From: a virus
IMG/VR virus record: IMGVR_UViG_3300010370_000051
Location: 1 to 53,985 of that record
Reading direction: 5' to 3' (one strand)
Length of the DNA stretch: 53,985 nucleotides
Shown here: positions 48,113 to 53,985 of the stretch, piece after piece
Layout of the letters: the number at the start of each line of letters is the position of its first letter
How positions within the stretch are numbered: the stretch's first letter is position 1
Program-made: the position numbers and the translations under genes
The notes under the pieces: generated by a model
The model's input: only the letters and a program-made list of their open reading frames with translations
What the model was told of the DNA's origin: nothing
Databases searched by the model: none

Positions 48113-49458
48113 TGTCAATTACCCAGTCAATATTTGAAGAGATTACAATTGAATCCGCAGATAGACGGAGAGTAGTAGATATTACCTCTGGATCTGTGAT
48201 GATTGATTATTATGAGGATGTCTTTTCTCCCACAATCACTGCAAAGATAAGAGTAGTCAATACTGGTGGTACAATTGCTCCACCAGATAGTAAAGATACA
48301 CAAAAACAATCACTTTATGATGGTCTTCCCATAAGAGGTGGAGAAAGAGTTTCGATAAAAATTGCTCCAAATTCAAAAACCAATCCTGGATTAGATTTTT
48401 CTACAGATCCAAAAAAATATTTGTATGTTTCAAGTATTACTGATGTTATTTCAGAAAATAACAGAGAAAGTTTTACCTTACACTTGGTTTCAAGAGAAGC
48501 GATTACAAATGAAACTAGTCGTGTAATGAAAAAATATTCACCATCATTATCAATCGATCGATCTGTTAATTTAATTTTGAACGATGTTTTGAAAGCAAAT
48601 GTGATTGGTACAATTGATAGAACTTCAAATCGTTATGGTTTTATTGGTAATATGAGAAAACCATTCACAGTTTTAACTTGGTTGGCATCCAAATCTGTAC
48701 CATATGACTCCGGAAGTGGGAGCACTAGTGCAGGGTTTTTCTTCTATCAAACACAAGATGGATTTCAGTTTCGTGCTATTGATAATTTAAGTGATAAAGA
48801 AAAAAACAAACCAAAAGCAGTTTACATCTATAGTGAAGCAACTGAGGCATATGATGCTGAAAATAAGAGACAAAATAACAATTTCAAAATTCTAAGTTAC
48901 AAGACAGAAAAAAATCAAAATTTAATTGAAAAACTAAGACTGGGAACATATGCAAGTACCAGAATGTTCTTTAATCCATCAACTCATACATTTTCAAATC
49001 CTCAACAAGGAGTTTATAAATCAAGCAATTATCAAGGAAAAACAAAAACATTAGGTAAAGAGAAAAAAATAAGTCTTCCAACAGTATCTCAAGGATCTAG
49101 TCAAACTTTAGCAGATATTCCTTCGAGAATTATCACAGCAGTTTATGATATAGGAACTCTAGACCCAGGAGTAAGCACACAAATTAACTCAAATCAAATG
49201 GAGTATCAATCGCAATCTTTGTTGCGATATAATACTTTGTTTACTCAAACTCTAAGTTTGATGGTGCCATCAAATACAAACTTAAGAGCAGGTGATATTA
49301 TTGAGTGCCAATTTCCAAAGATTACAAGAGGTGATGCAAGAGAATATGATGACACTCAAAAAGGTGGTCTATATATGATTAAAGAAGTATGTCATCACTT
49401 TGATACAAGAAACTCTTACACATCACTTAAATTAATCAGAGACACATTCGGAAGTTAA
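48112..49458 (+). CDS. 27: Baseplate central hub gp27-like
   Basis: 448 aa. In T4 a gp27 trimer forms the ring that holds the gp5 spike. N-terminus SIFEEITIESADRRRVVDIT then MIDYYEDVFSPTITAKIRVV is the first tube-like domain; KYLYVSSITDVISENNRESF and LHLVSREAITNETSRVMKKY belong to the second; LMVPSNTNLRAGDIIECQFP and GGLYMIKEVCHHFDTRNSYT to the C-terminal part. Length slightly above T4 gp27. Starts at TAATG with the preceding stop and lies immediately before the gp5-like gene as expected. Confidence 0.85.
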   Translation: MSITQSIFEEITIESADRRRVVDITSGSVMIDYYEDVFSPTITAKIRVVNTGGTIAPPDSKDTQKQSLYDGLPIRGGERVSIKIAPNSKTNPGLDFSTDPKKYLYVSSITDVISENNRESFTLHLVSREAITNETSRVMKKYSPSLSIDRSVNLILNDVLKANVIGTIDRTSNRYGFIGNMRKPFTVLTWLASKSVPYDSGSGSTSAGFFFYQTQDGFQFRAIDNLSDKEKNKPKAVYIYSEATEAYDAENKRQNNNFKILSYKTEKNQNLIEKLRLGTYASTRMFFNPSTHTFSNPQQGVYKSSNYQGKTKTLGKEKKISLPTVSQGSSQTLADIPSRIITAVYDIGTLDPGVSTQINSNQMEYQSQSLLRYNTLFTQTLSLMVPSNTNLRAGDIIECQFPKITRGDAREYDDTQKGGLYMIKEVCHHFDTRNSYTSLKLIRDTFGS

Positions 49459-49465
49459 AAATAAA

Positions 49466-51535
49466 ATGTTCGATCAATCTTTACTTCAGAGCAATTTTAT
49501 AGGAAGAGATGGATTCCGTTGGTGGATAGGGCAGGTTCCCCCATTATCAAAAAGAGATGAGGGTCTTAAAAAACAAGTTTCTGAAGGAAAAGGATGGGGA
49601 TATAGACATAAAGTTAGAATTATTGGTTATCATCCTTATAGTGAGGCAGATCTTTCTAATGAGGAATTGCCTTGGGCACAAGTAATGTTGCCCACAACAG
49701 CAGGAACAGGAGCACAAAATTATGCAGTTAATCCAAAGATAAGTCCTGGTGATGTTGTTATTGGATTTTTTCTAGATGGTGATAATGCTCAAGTTCCAAT
49801 TATTATGGGAGCATTGGGCAATACCTCTCAAATCACAACACTCTCTCAAGGGTACGCTTCTCCATTTATTCCATTTACTGGATACACTGATAATATTAAA
49901 AAACCAAATGGGAGATTAATACCAGACCAAACAAGTGAATCCAACATTAATTCAAATCCATCTCCAGTAATAAAACCCTCAGATAAGACAACACAAAATC
50001 AAGTTTCAGCTTCACCACATATACTTGGAAGAGAAGTTACATTTGCTGATACTTGTGAAGATACATCGATTAAAACAATCAAGTCTGAAATTAATAACCT
50101 TTTGAAAGATATTCAAGATGCAAAAAATAAAGTAAGTGAATATAAACAAAAAGCAGATGCTGTTGTAGATATTATTGTAGCAAGTATTGAATGGCAAGTT
50201 GGTCAGATGATAGATGGTTTGTTTATTTTTTTATGTGGTGATGATACTGCAACTCCACCAAAACCTGGATTAATCACAGAAGGTTTAGATAAATTATATA
50301 AAACTGTATTTGGGTCAACATTAGCAGCAACTGGAAATCCTGGTATAGCACATCAAGCTGGTGTTGCTGCTGTTGAACCTTTTGTTCCTGCTGTTAAGAC
50401 TTTAGAAGAAGCAATTTCCTGTGTCACCGCACAGGTAATTAATGGTCTTAAGGCATTAGTTAAAGCTTTGCTTCGATCTTTACTCGATAATGTTAAAAAC
50501 TTCGTATCTTGTGCTGCAGAACAATTTGTTGGTGCTCTTTTAAATTCTGTTGTTGATGCAATTGCCACTGGTCTTTCTAGTGCTTTAGATGGTGTTGCAA
50601 GTATTTTAGGAACAGCGTTAGACGTTGCTGATTTCCTTCGTAGTACAAATGATTTGATTAAATCAATTGGTGGTCTTTTTGATTGTAATCAAAATCAAAA
50701 CAAGTGTTCAGGTCTTGTAAAAGAATATGTAATTGGACAAGGTCCAAAATCTAGTATTAATGCAATATCTTCATTTGAAAATATTTACAATAATGTCAAT
50801 AATATGGTTGAACAAGCTGGAAATATCGCTGGTCAAGTTCAAGGTTATATTGGAAGTTTTGAAAATATTACTCAAACTCTAGATATTTTTAATCCAGAAC
50901 AAGCACTTCAAAGTGCTTTAAGTGGATTAGAAGGTTGTTATGCAGGTTTTCCAACATCTTGTGGACCACCAGTCGTAAATATATTTGGAGGCGGTGGTAG
51001 TGGTGCTACAGCGGTTCCTATTTTTGGTTCAATTGTTAATAATCGATTAATTAACAATGTTAATCGAACGGCTAGTATTATTGGTACAACTGTTACAAAT
51101 GGTGGTTCTGGTTATACATTCCCACCATTTGTAGAATTTGTCGATAACTGTGGACTGGGATATGGGGCAATCGGTCGTGCTTTGATTAATGATCAAGGAC
51201 AAGTTACTTCAATTTATATGGTTTCGCCAGGAGAAAATTATCCTGTTGGTGAAGTAAATTCTAATACAGTAACAGATGTTTATGTTGATTCCCCTGGATA
51301 TGATTATTCGAATGGAGACACTGCTACAGATAATTTTGGAAATGAATATGCCTTATCAATTGATAATGGTGCCATCATTTCTGCGACACCAATAAATAGA
51401 ATTGAGGTCACTGATGAAGTGACAATCAATATTAATTCAGAAACTGGTACCGGTGCGATTTTAAAACCGATCCTAGGTCTCACATCAAATGTTCCAGAAG
51501 GAAAAATTCAAAAACAAGTAGATTGTATCATATAA
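49466..51535 (+). CDS. 5: Baseplate hub/spike gp5-like, OB-fold
   Basis: 689 aa. The N-terminal OB domain is clear: IGRDGFRWWIGQVPPLSKRD, YRHKVRIIGYHPYSEADLSN, ELPWAQVMLPTTAGTGAQNY and PGDVVIGFFLDGDNAQVPII then MGALGNTSQI. Where T4 gp5 has a lysozyme, this protein has long helical regions with paired cysteines (TCEDTSIKTIKSEINNLLKD, SCVTAQVINGLKALVKALLR, LFDCNQNQNKCSGLV) and a C-terminal beta part (NGGSGYTFPPFVEFVDNCGL, SPGYDYSNGDTATDN). The true spike needle seems to be in the next gene. Located after gp27. Confidence 0.85.
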   Translation: MFDQSLLQSNFIGRDGFRWWIGQVPPLSKRDEGLKKQVSEGKGWGYRHKVRIIGYHPYSEADLSNEELPWAQVMLPTTAGTGAQNYAVNPKISPGDVVIGFFLDGDNAQVPIIMGALGNTSQITTLSQGYASPFIPFTGYTDNIKKPNGRLIPDQTSESNINSNPSPVIKPSDKTTQNQVSASPHILGREVTFADTCEDTSIKTIKSEINNLLKDIQDAKNKVSEYKQKADAVVDIIVASIEWQVGQMIDGLFIFLCGDDTATPPKPGLITEGLDKLYKTVFGSTLAATGNPGIAHQAGVAAVEPFVPAVKTLEEAISCVTAQVINGLKALVKALLRSLLDNVKNFVSCAAEQFVGALLNSVVDAIATGLSSALDGVASILGTALDVADFLRSTNDLIKSIGGLFDCNQNQNKCSGLVKEYVIGQGPKSSINAISSFENIYNNVNNMVEQAGNIAGQVQGYIGSFENITQTLDIFNPEQALQSALSGLEGCYAGFPTSCGPPVVNIFGGGGSGATAVPIFGSIVNNRLINNVNRTASIIGTTVTNGGSGYTFPPFVEFVDNCGLGYGAIGRALINDQGQVTSIYMVSPGENYPVGEVNSNTVTDVYVDSPGYDYSNGDTATDNFGNEYALSIDNGAIISATPINRIEVTDEVTININSETGTGAILKPILGLTSNVPEGKIQKQVDCII

Positions 51536-51536
51536 A

Positions 51537-52082
51537 ATGGCAGTAAATTACGAAGCTAGAGATATTTTCAGTCTAGGACCAAAATTCAGAATTACAACAA
51601 ATGATTTTCAAGTTGGTTCTGATGGAAAATCAGTATATTCACTGTATTCGTATAATGATGGTAATGATGTTAATTTAATGTCATTTAGTGAAAGTGGTGC
51701 GTTTAGAATATTAAACGATCGAACGATTGAAATTGTTGCTGGAGGAAAGTCTTCTGGTAAAAGTGTAGATATTGTAATTGTTGGAAGAAATGGAGATGTT
51801 ACAATCACTGCCCAAAGTAATGGTGCTGTCCGTATCAAGGGCAAGAGTGTGATGATTGAAGCAGTAGAAGACTTAGATTTAAAAGCAGGAAGAAATATTA
51901 CGGCATCTTGTGGATCTGGAAGAATATTAATGAAGGCAAATAAAATCGATCAAAAAGCATTAACAGGAAATGCAATAGAAAATACCTTTGGTGTTCGCTG
52001 TTTTTCTAAAGTTCCCGTTGGAGCAGAATATATTAGAGATGTGTTCATTGGTAATACAGATGTCACTATAGGTATAGCATAA
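51537..52082 (+). CDS. Spike-like beta-helix protein (181 aa)
   Basis: Begins one base after the gp5-like stop. Residues ~75-150 have the short regular strands of a gp5C/VgrG-type trimeric beta-helix (SVDIVIVGRNGDVTITAQSN, GAVRIKGKSVMIEAVEDLDL, KAGRNITASCGSGRILMKAN). The likely reading is that the membrane-puncturing needle, fused to gp5 in T4, is a separate protein here. No PAAR-type metal tip is seen (no clustered His/Cys at the end). Confidence 0.65.
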   Translation: MAVNYEARDIFSLGPKFRITTNDFQVGSDGKSVYSLYSYNDGNDVNLMSFSESGAFRILNDRTIEIVAGGKSSGKSVDIVIVGRNGDVTITAQSNGAVRIKGKSVMIEAVEDLDLKAGRNITASCGSGRILMKANKIDQKALTGNAIENTFGVRCFSKVPVGAEYIRDVFIGNTDVTIGIA

Positions 52083-52765
52083 TGTCTGTCATTAATCTAT
52101 TCAACTTTTTAAGTTCTACAATTAATCAAAGACCTACAATTGGGTCTATCAAATATTATCACGATAATACAGTTTTTAATCAATCTGTGTTGACAGCAGG
52201 TGAACATATAGTTTGTGGGGACTCTCTAACACTTGGGGAAAAGGGAATTTGTGGCAACTTGTTTATGCTCAAAAATCCACTTGATAAAAAACCATATTTA
52301 CCTAATATTATTGGAACTGGTGGAAAAATTATAAACTTTTCTGGTGCTTATCTTTTTGGCGGTATCAGTTTTACAACTAGACACTTAATTGTCGCTGGTA
52401 CAACAAATCTAATTGGGAAAATTTTTGTCAATGGAAAAAATCTTGATGCAGAACTTGCACTCGGAAAAGCATTACCATCGTCTGACGAAAGACTGAAAGA
52501 AAATATACATACAATTCAAGATCCTTTAAAGAAAGTATCTGCTCTTCGTGGTGTAACTTTTGATTTTAAAAAAAGTAAGCAAAAACAAATTGGTGTTATT
52601 GCTCAAGAAGTTGAACAGATCATTCCAGAAGTTGTCGGAGAAAATCCAGATGGTTACAAAGGTGTTCAATATGGAAACTTGGTCGGTCTTTTAATTGAAG
52701 CAATTAAAGAACAACAAAAACAAATTGAAGAATTAAAGGAGAAAATAAATGAGATTTCTAAATGA
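52082..52765 (+). CDS. Tail protein with intramolecular chaperone (peptidase S74) domain
   Basis: 227 aa. Residues ~130-225 form the S74 auto-processing chaperone: SSDERLKENIHTIQDPLKKV (cleavage normally just before the SDERLK serine), then LRGVTFDFKKSKQKQIGVIA and QEVEQIIPEVVGENPDGYKG, VQYGNLVGLLIEAIKEQQKQ and a final coiled coil. It helps a trimeric fibre fold and cuts itself off. The N-terminal ~125 residues (HIVCGDSLTLGEKGICGNLF) are a small beta-rich fibre. Overlaps the next gene by 17 bases. Confidence 0.88.
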   Translation: MSVINLFNFLSSTINQRPTIGSIKYYHDNTVFNQSVLTAGEHIVCGDSLTLGEKGICGNLFMLKNPLDKKPYLPNIIGTGGKIINFSGAYLFGGISFTTRHLIVAGTTNLIGKIFVNGKNLDAELALGKALPSSDERLKENIHTIQDPLKKVSALRGVTFDFKKSKQKQIGVIAQEVEQIIPEVVGENPDGYKGVQYGNLVGLLIEAIKEQQKQIEELKEKINEISK

Positions 52766-53441
52766 TATTCTAGAACAAAAAGTAGTTTCAAATAACAGTG
52801 CAATAGAAACTTTAAATGATAACAAAGTTGAAACTCAAGAAGTTATTGACTTATTCACATCTCCTTGTACAAATGTAGATACAAGAATAGTTTCGATCAC
52901 TGCACAGATCAATACTCTTAAGCAGGAGATTGTTACTTTATCCACCAATGCATATGCCGTAGGTTGTGGAACCACAGCGGGTGTAACAACAATATATCCT
53001 GATGTGGTAAGAGTTTATAGTGAAAATGTTTCTAATTCTACTTATGACGGTGACAGTCCTTTTAGTACATCAAATACTACTTTAAGTTCTTCTAACGTTG
53101 GTCTTGGGACATATTTGGTTTATACTGCAAGTGATAGTTCTCAAACAGGAATAGGAAGTTTATATGGAGATTTATCATCTTGCTATAGAAATCTAATCAT
53201 ACCTCCTTTGTGTAATACATCAGTGTGCGTATCACACGCTTCATCAATTACTTCAAAGCAAAGTCAGATTGTATCATTGCAAAGTCAATTATCAGATTTG
53301 GTAACAAGTTCAAATCAAATCAAAACTGAGAGACGAGAATATGAAATTGAAAGATATGCTCATAACTCTACAGTTCGTGTTTTGGGAGAAGAAAACACTA
53401 GATTGTATGGATCAATTCAAACAATCAGAAATTATCCTTAA
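52749..53441 (+). CDS. Coiled-coil structural protein (230 aa)
   Basis: Starts inside the preceding gene. N-terminal coiled coil (FLNDILEQKVVSNNSAIETL), cysteine-containing TSPCTNVDTRIVSITAQINT, a Ser/Thr-rich beta middle (FSTSNTTLSSSNVGLGTYLV), then a second coiled coil (SSITSKQSQIVSLQSQLSDL). Looks like a trimeric fibre or whisker-type virion protein; not recognised by family. It ends the tail module; an early-type promoter for the next gene starts 6 bases after its stop. Confidence 0.7.
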   Translation: MRFLNDILEQKVVSNNSAIETLNDNKVETQEVIDLFTSPCTNVDTRIVSITAQINTLKQEIVTLSTNAYAVGCGTTAGVTTIYPDVVRVYSENVSNSTYDGDSPFSTSNTTLSSSNVGLGTYLVYTASDSSQTGIGSLYGDLSSCYRNLIIPPLCNTSVCVSHASSITSKQSQIVSLQSQLSDLVTSSNQIKTERREYEIERYAHNSTVRVLGEENTRLYGSIQTIRNYP

Positions 53442-53447
53442 GACCCC

Positions 53448-53476
53448 TTGACGCCAGGCGCTCTACGCCCTATAAT
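53448..53476 (+). promoter_or_regulatory. Near-consensus sigma-70 promoter
   Basis: TTGACG (53448-53453) and TATAAT (53471-53476) with 17-bp spacing; start near 53483. The segment between the boxes is GC-rich. Serves the 66-aa gene. Confidence 0.88.
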
Positions 53477-53502
53477 ATGGGGGTAATCAACGAAACGCCC
53501 CA

Positions 53503-53703
53503 ATGAGCACCGCACAAGAGACTGTCCAAGGTATTGTGATTGATGTCTGCACCCGTACCTTTCTGCTTCTCAGCGACCAAGGCAGTGAGCGCCTGGTAGA
53601 GTGTGATACTGTCGAAGAATTTATGAATGTGTTGGAAGTTGTGACTGCACAACTGGACCCCGAGCAAATCGAGTATGCTGACCTTGCAGTTCGTGGCGAG
53701 TGA
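53503..53703 (+). CDS. Small early hypothetical protein (66 aa)
   Basis: MSTAQETVQGIVIDVCTRTF then LLLSDQGSERLVECDTVEEF and NVLEVVTAQLDPEQIEYADL. Acidic, soluble alpha/beta. GC content and codon use are higher than in the tail genes. Follows a strong host-type promoter, so it is probably expressed early. Function unknown; the type is common near tRNA genes in cyanophages as far as I recall. Confidence 0.75.
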   Translation: MSTAQETVQGIVIDVCTRTFLLLSDQGSERLVECDTVEEFMNVLEVVTAQLDPEQIEYADLAVRGE

Positions 53704-53706
53704 TGC

Positions 53707-53719
53707 TATAATATAAATA
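53707..53719 (+). promoter_or_regulatory. Fused early -10 and late promoter
   Basis: TATAATATAAATA, the same 13-base string as before the HNH gene at 34156; preceded by TG at 53704-53705 (extended -10). Start points for both kinds of polymerase would lie a few bases apart, ~15 bases before the next ATG. Confidence 0.55.
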
Positions 53720-53734
53720 TCGACAACGAAACGA

Positions 53735-53905
53735 ATGGAAGTTTTCACAGTGGAAGAGTTTCAAGAGAGATTTGATGAACTGATGGAGCGTGTTGAAAAC
53801 GGAGAGCATTTAGGTATAATTAACGAAAATGGGCAGGCAGCAGTTATGATGCCTGCGGATGATGACCTCATACGAATACACACAGAGCATAACGAGGCAT
53901 CATAG
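53735..53905 (+). CDS. Phd/YefM antitoxin-like protein (56 aa)
   Basis: MEVFTVEEFQERFDELMERV then ENGEHLGIINENGQAAVMMP matches the N-terminal DNA-binding half of Phd/YefM antitoxins (VxExxxxFxxxxxxVxxG, then IxxxGxxxAVMxP). The C-terminal toxin-binding part is very short. No toxin gene follows: the next feature is a tRNA. It could repress transcription or neutralise a host toxin in trans; both are inference. Confidence 0.75.
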   Translation: MEVFTVEEFQERFDELMERVENGEHLGIINENGQAAVMMPADDDLIRIHTEHNEAS

Positions 53906-53916
53906 TTCATTGTCTA

Positions 53917-53985
53917 GGTTCTGTCGCCTATTGGTTAAGGCCGACACCTTATAAGTGTCTGAACGGAGTTCAATTCTCCGCAGAA
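53917..53985 (+). tRNA. tRNA-Ile(UAU), 3' end cut by window
   Basis: Acceptor GGTTCTG (53917-53923) would pair with CAGAA at 53981-53985 plus two bases outside. D arm GCC/GGC with TTGGTTAA loop, anticodon stem GACAC/GTGTC around CTTATAA with anticodon TAT at 53950-53952, T arm CGGAG-TTCAATT-CTCCG. It would read AUA, a rare codon in many hosts but frequent in AT-rich phage genes. Confidence 0.85.

Noticed and set aside
53917-53985. Phage attachment site at the tRNA
   Set aside because: No integrase or repeated tRNA fragment in the window; lytic cyanophages carry tRNAs without integration.

Overview
The window is a 54-kb stretch of a T4-like cyanophage genome (marine Synechococcus/Prochlorococcus myovirus, Kyanoviridae type). 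This rests on a phage copy of the photosystem II gene psbD together with T4-type replication/transcription genes (gp32, gp33, gp59), T4-type head and baseplate genes (gp4, gp53, gp48, gp54-, gp26-, gp27- and gp5-like), and typical cyanophage accessory genes (phoH, thyX, glutaredoxin, DUF1825, DUF6433, DUF4278). The DNA is AT-rich. Late promoter boxes of the T4 type (TATAAATA or CTAAATA) sit before many genes.

Layout. 1-1.9 kb: 3' part of psbD, a terminator and very small ORFs. 1.9-2.3 kb: an HNH endonuclease. 2.3-21.7 kb: six fibre/virion structural genes, nearly 20 kb, full of internal repeats. 21.7-29.1 kb: a tightly overlapping sugar-transfer operon (six glycosyltransferase-type proteins, one fused to a methyltransferase and one a double glycosyltransferase, plus UDP-galactopyranose mutase). 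29.1-34.1 kb: small accessory genes, a candidate small RNA, glutaredoxin, a tandem riboswitch-like element with small ORFs inside it, and thyX. 34.1-40.6 kb: phoH, exonuclease, gp33, gp59, DUF1825, gp32 and a Mom-like DNA-modification gene, interrupted by one HNH and two GIY-YIG homing endonucleases. 40.6-43.0 kb: minus-strand gp53, gp48, an unknown and gp4. 43.0-53.4 kb: plus-strand tail/baseplate hub module. 53.4-54 kb: early-type promoters, two small genes and the start of a tRNA.

Most striking points. (1) The three genes at 11.9-21.7 kb carry eight repeat arrays; by my count each has exactly seven ~40-residue repeats, so they look like eight seven-bladed beta-propellers inserted into loops of one conserved glycine-rich fibre scaffold. 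The gene at 5.0-8.6 kb carries a ninth, unrelated seven-repeat propeller. (2) Both GIY-YIG endonuclease genes have the same pseudoknot-like leader; its long-range stem differs in sequence between copies but stays paired, and a late promoter is placed so that late transcripts would start at the 3' arm. Two HNH genes show simpler hairpin versions of the same logic, reminiscent of T4 I-TevI control. (3) The gp26-like gene ends in a -1 frameshift cassette (internal Shine-Dalgarno, T TTT TTC, short stem) leading in frame into a 57-codon ORF just before tape-measure-like genes, as in lambda G/GT. (4) A 100-nt RNA candidate with a consensus sigma-70 promoter and terminator lies at 29.5 kb. (5) Two tandem elements resembling glutamine riboswitch halves flank two small ORFs at 32.1-32.5 kb.

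How it fits together: host sigma-70 promoters drive early genes (gp32, small RNA, small genes at the right end); gp33 supports late transcription from the TATAAATA boxes; late genes build the baseplate and fibres; the sugar-transfer operon next to the fibres probably decorates the virion surface. All functions are read from sequence patterns and family knowledge; no search was run.
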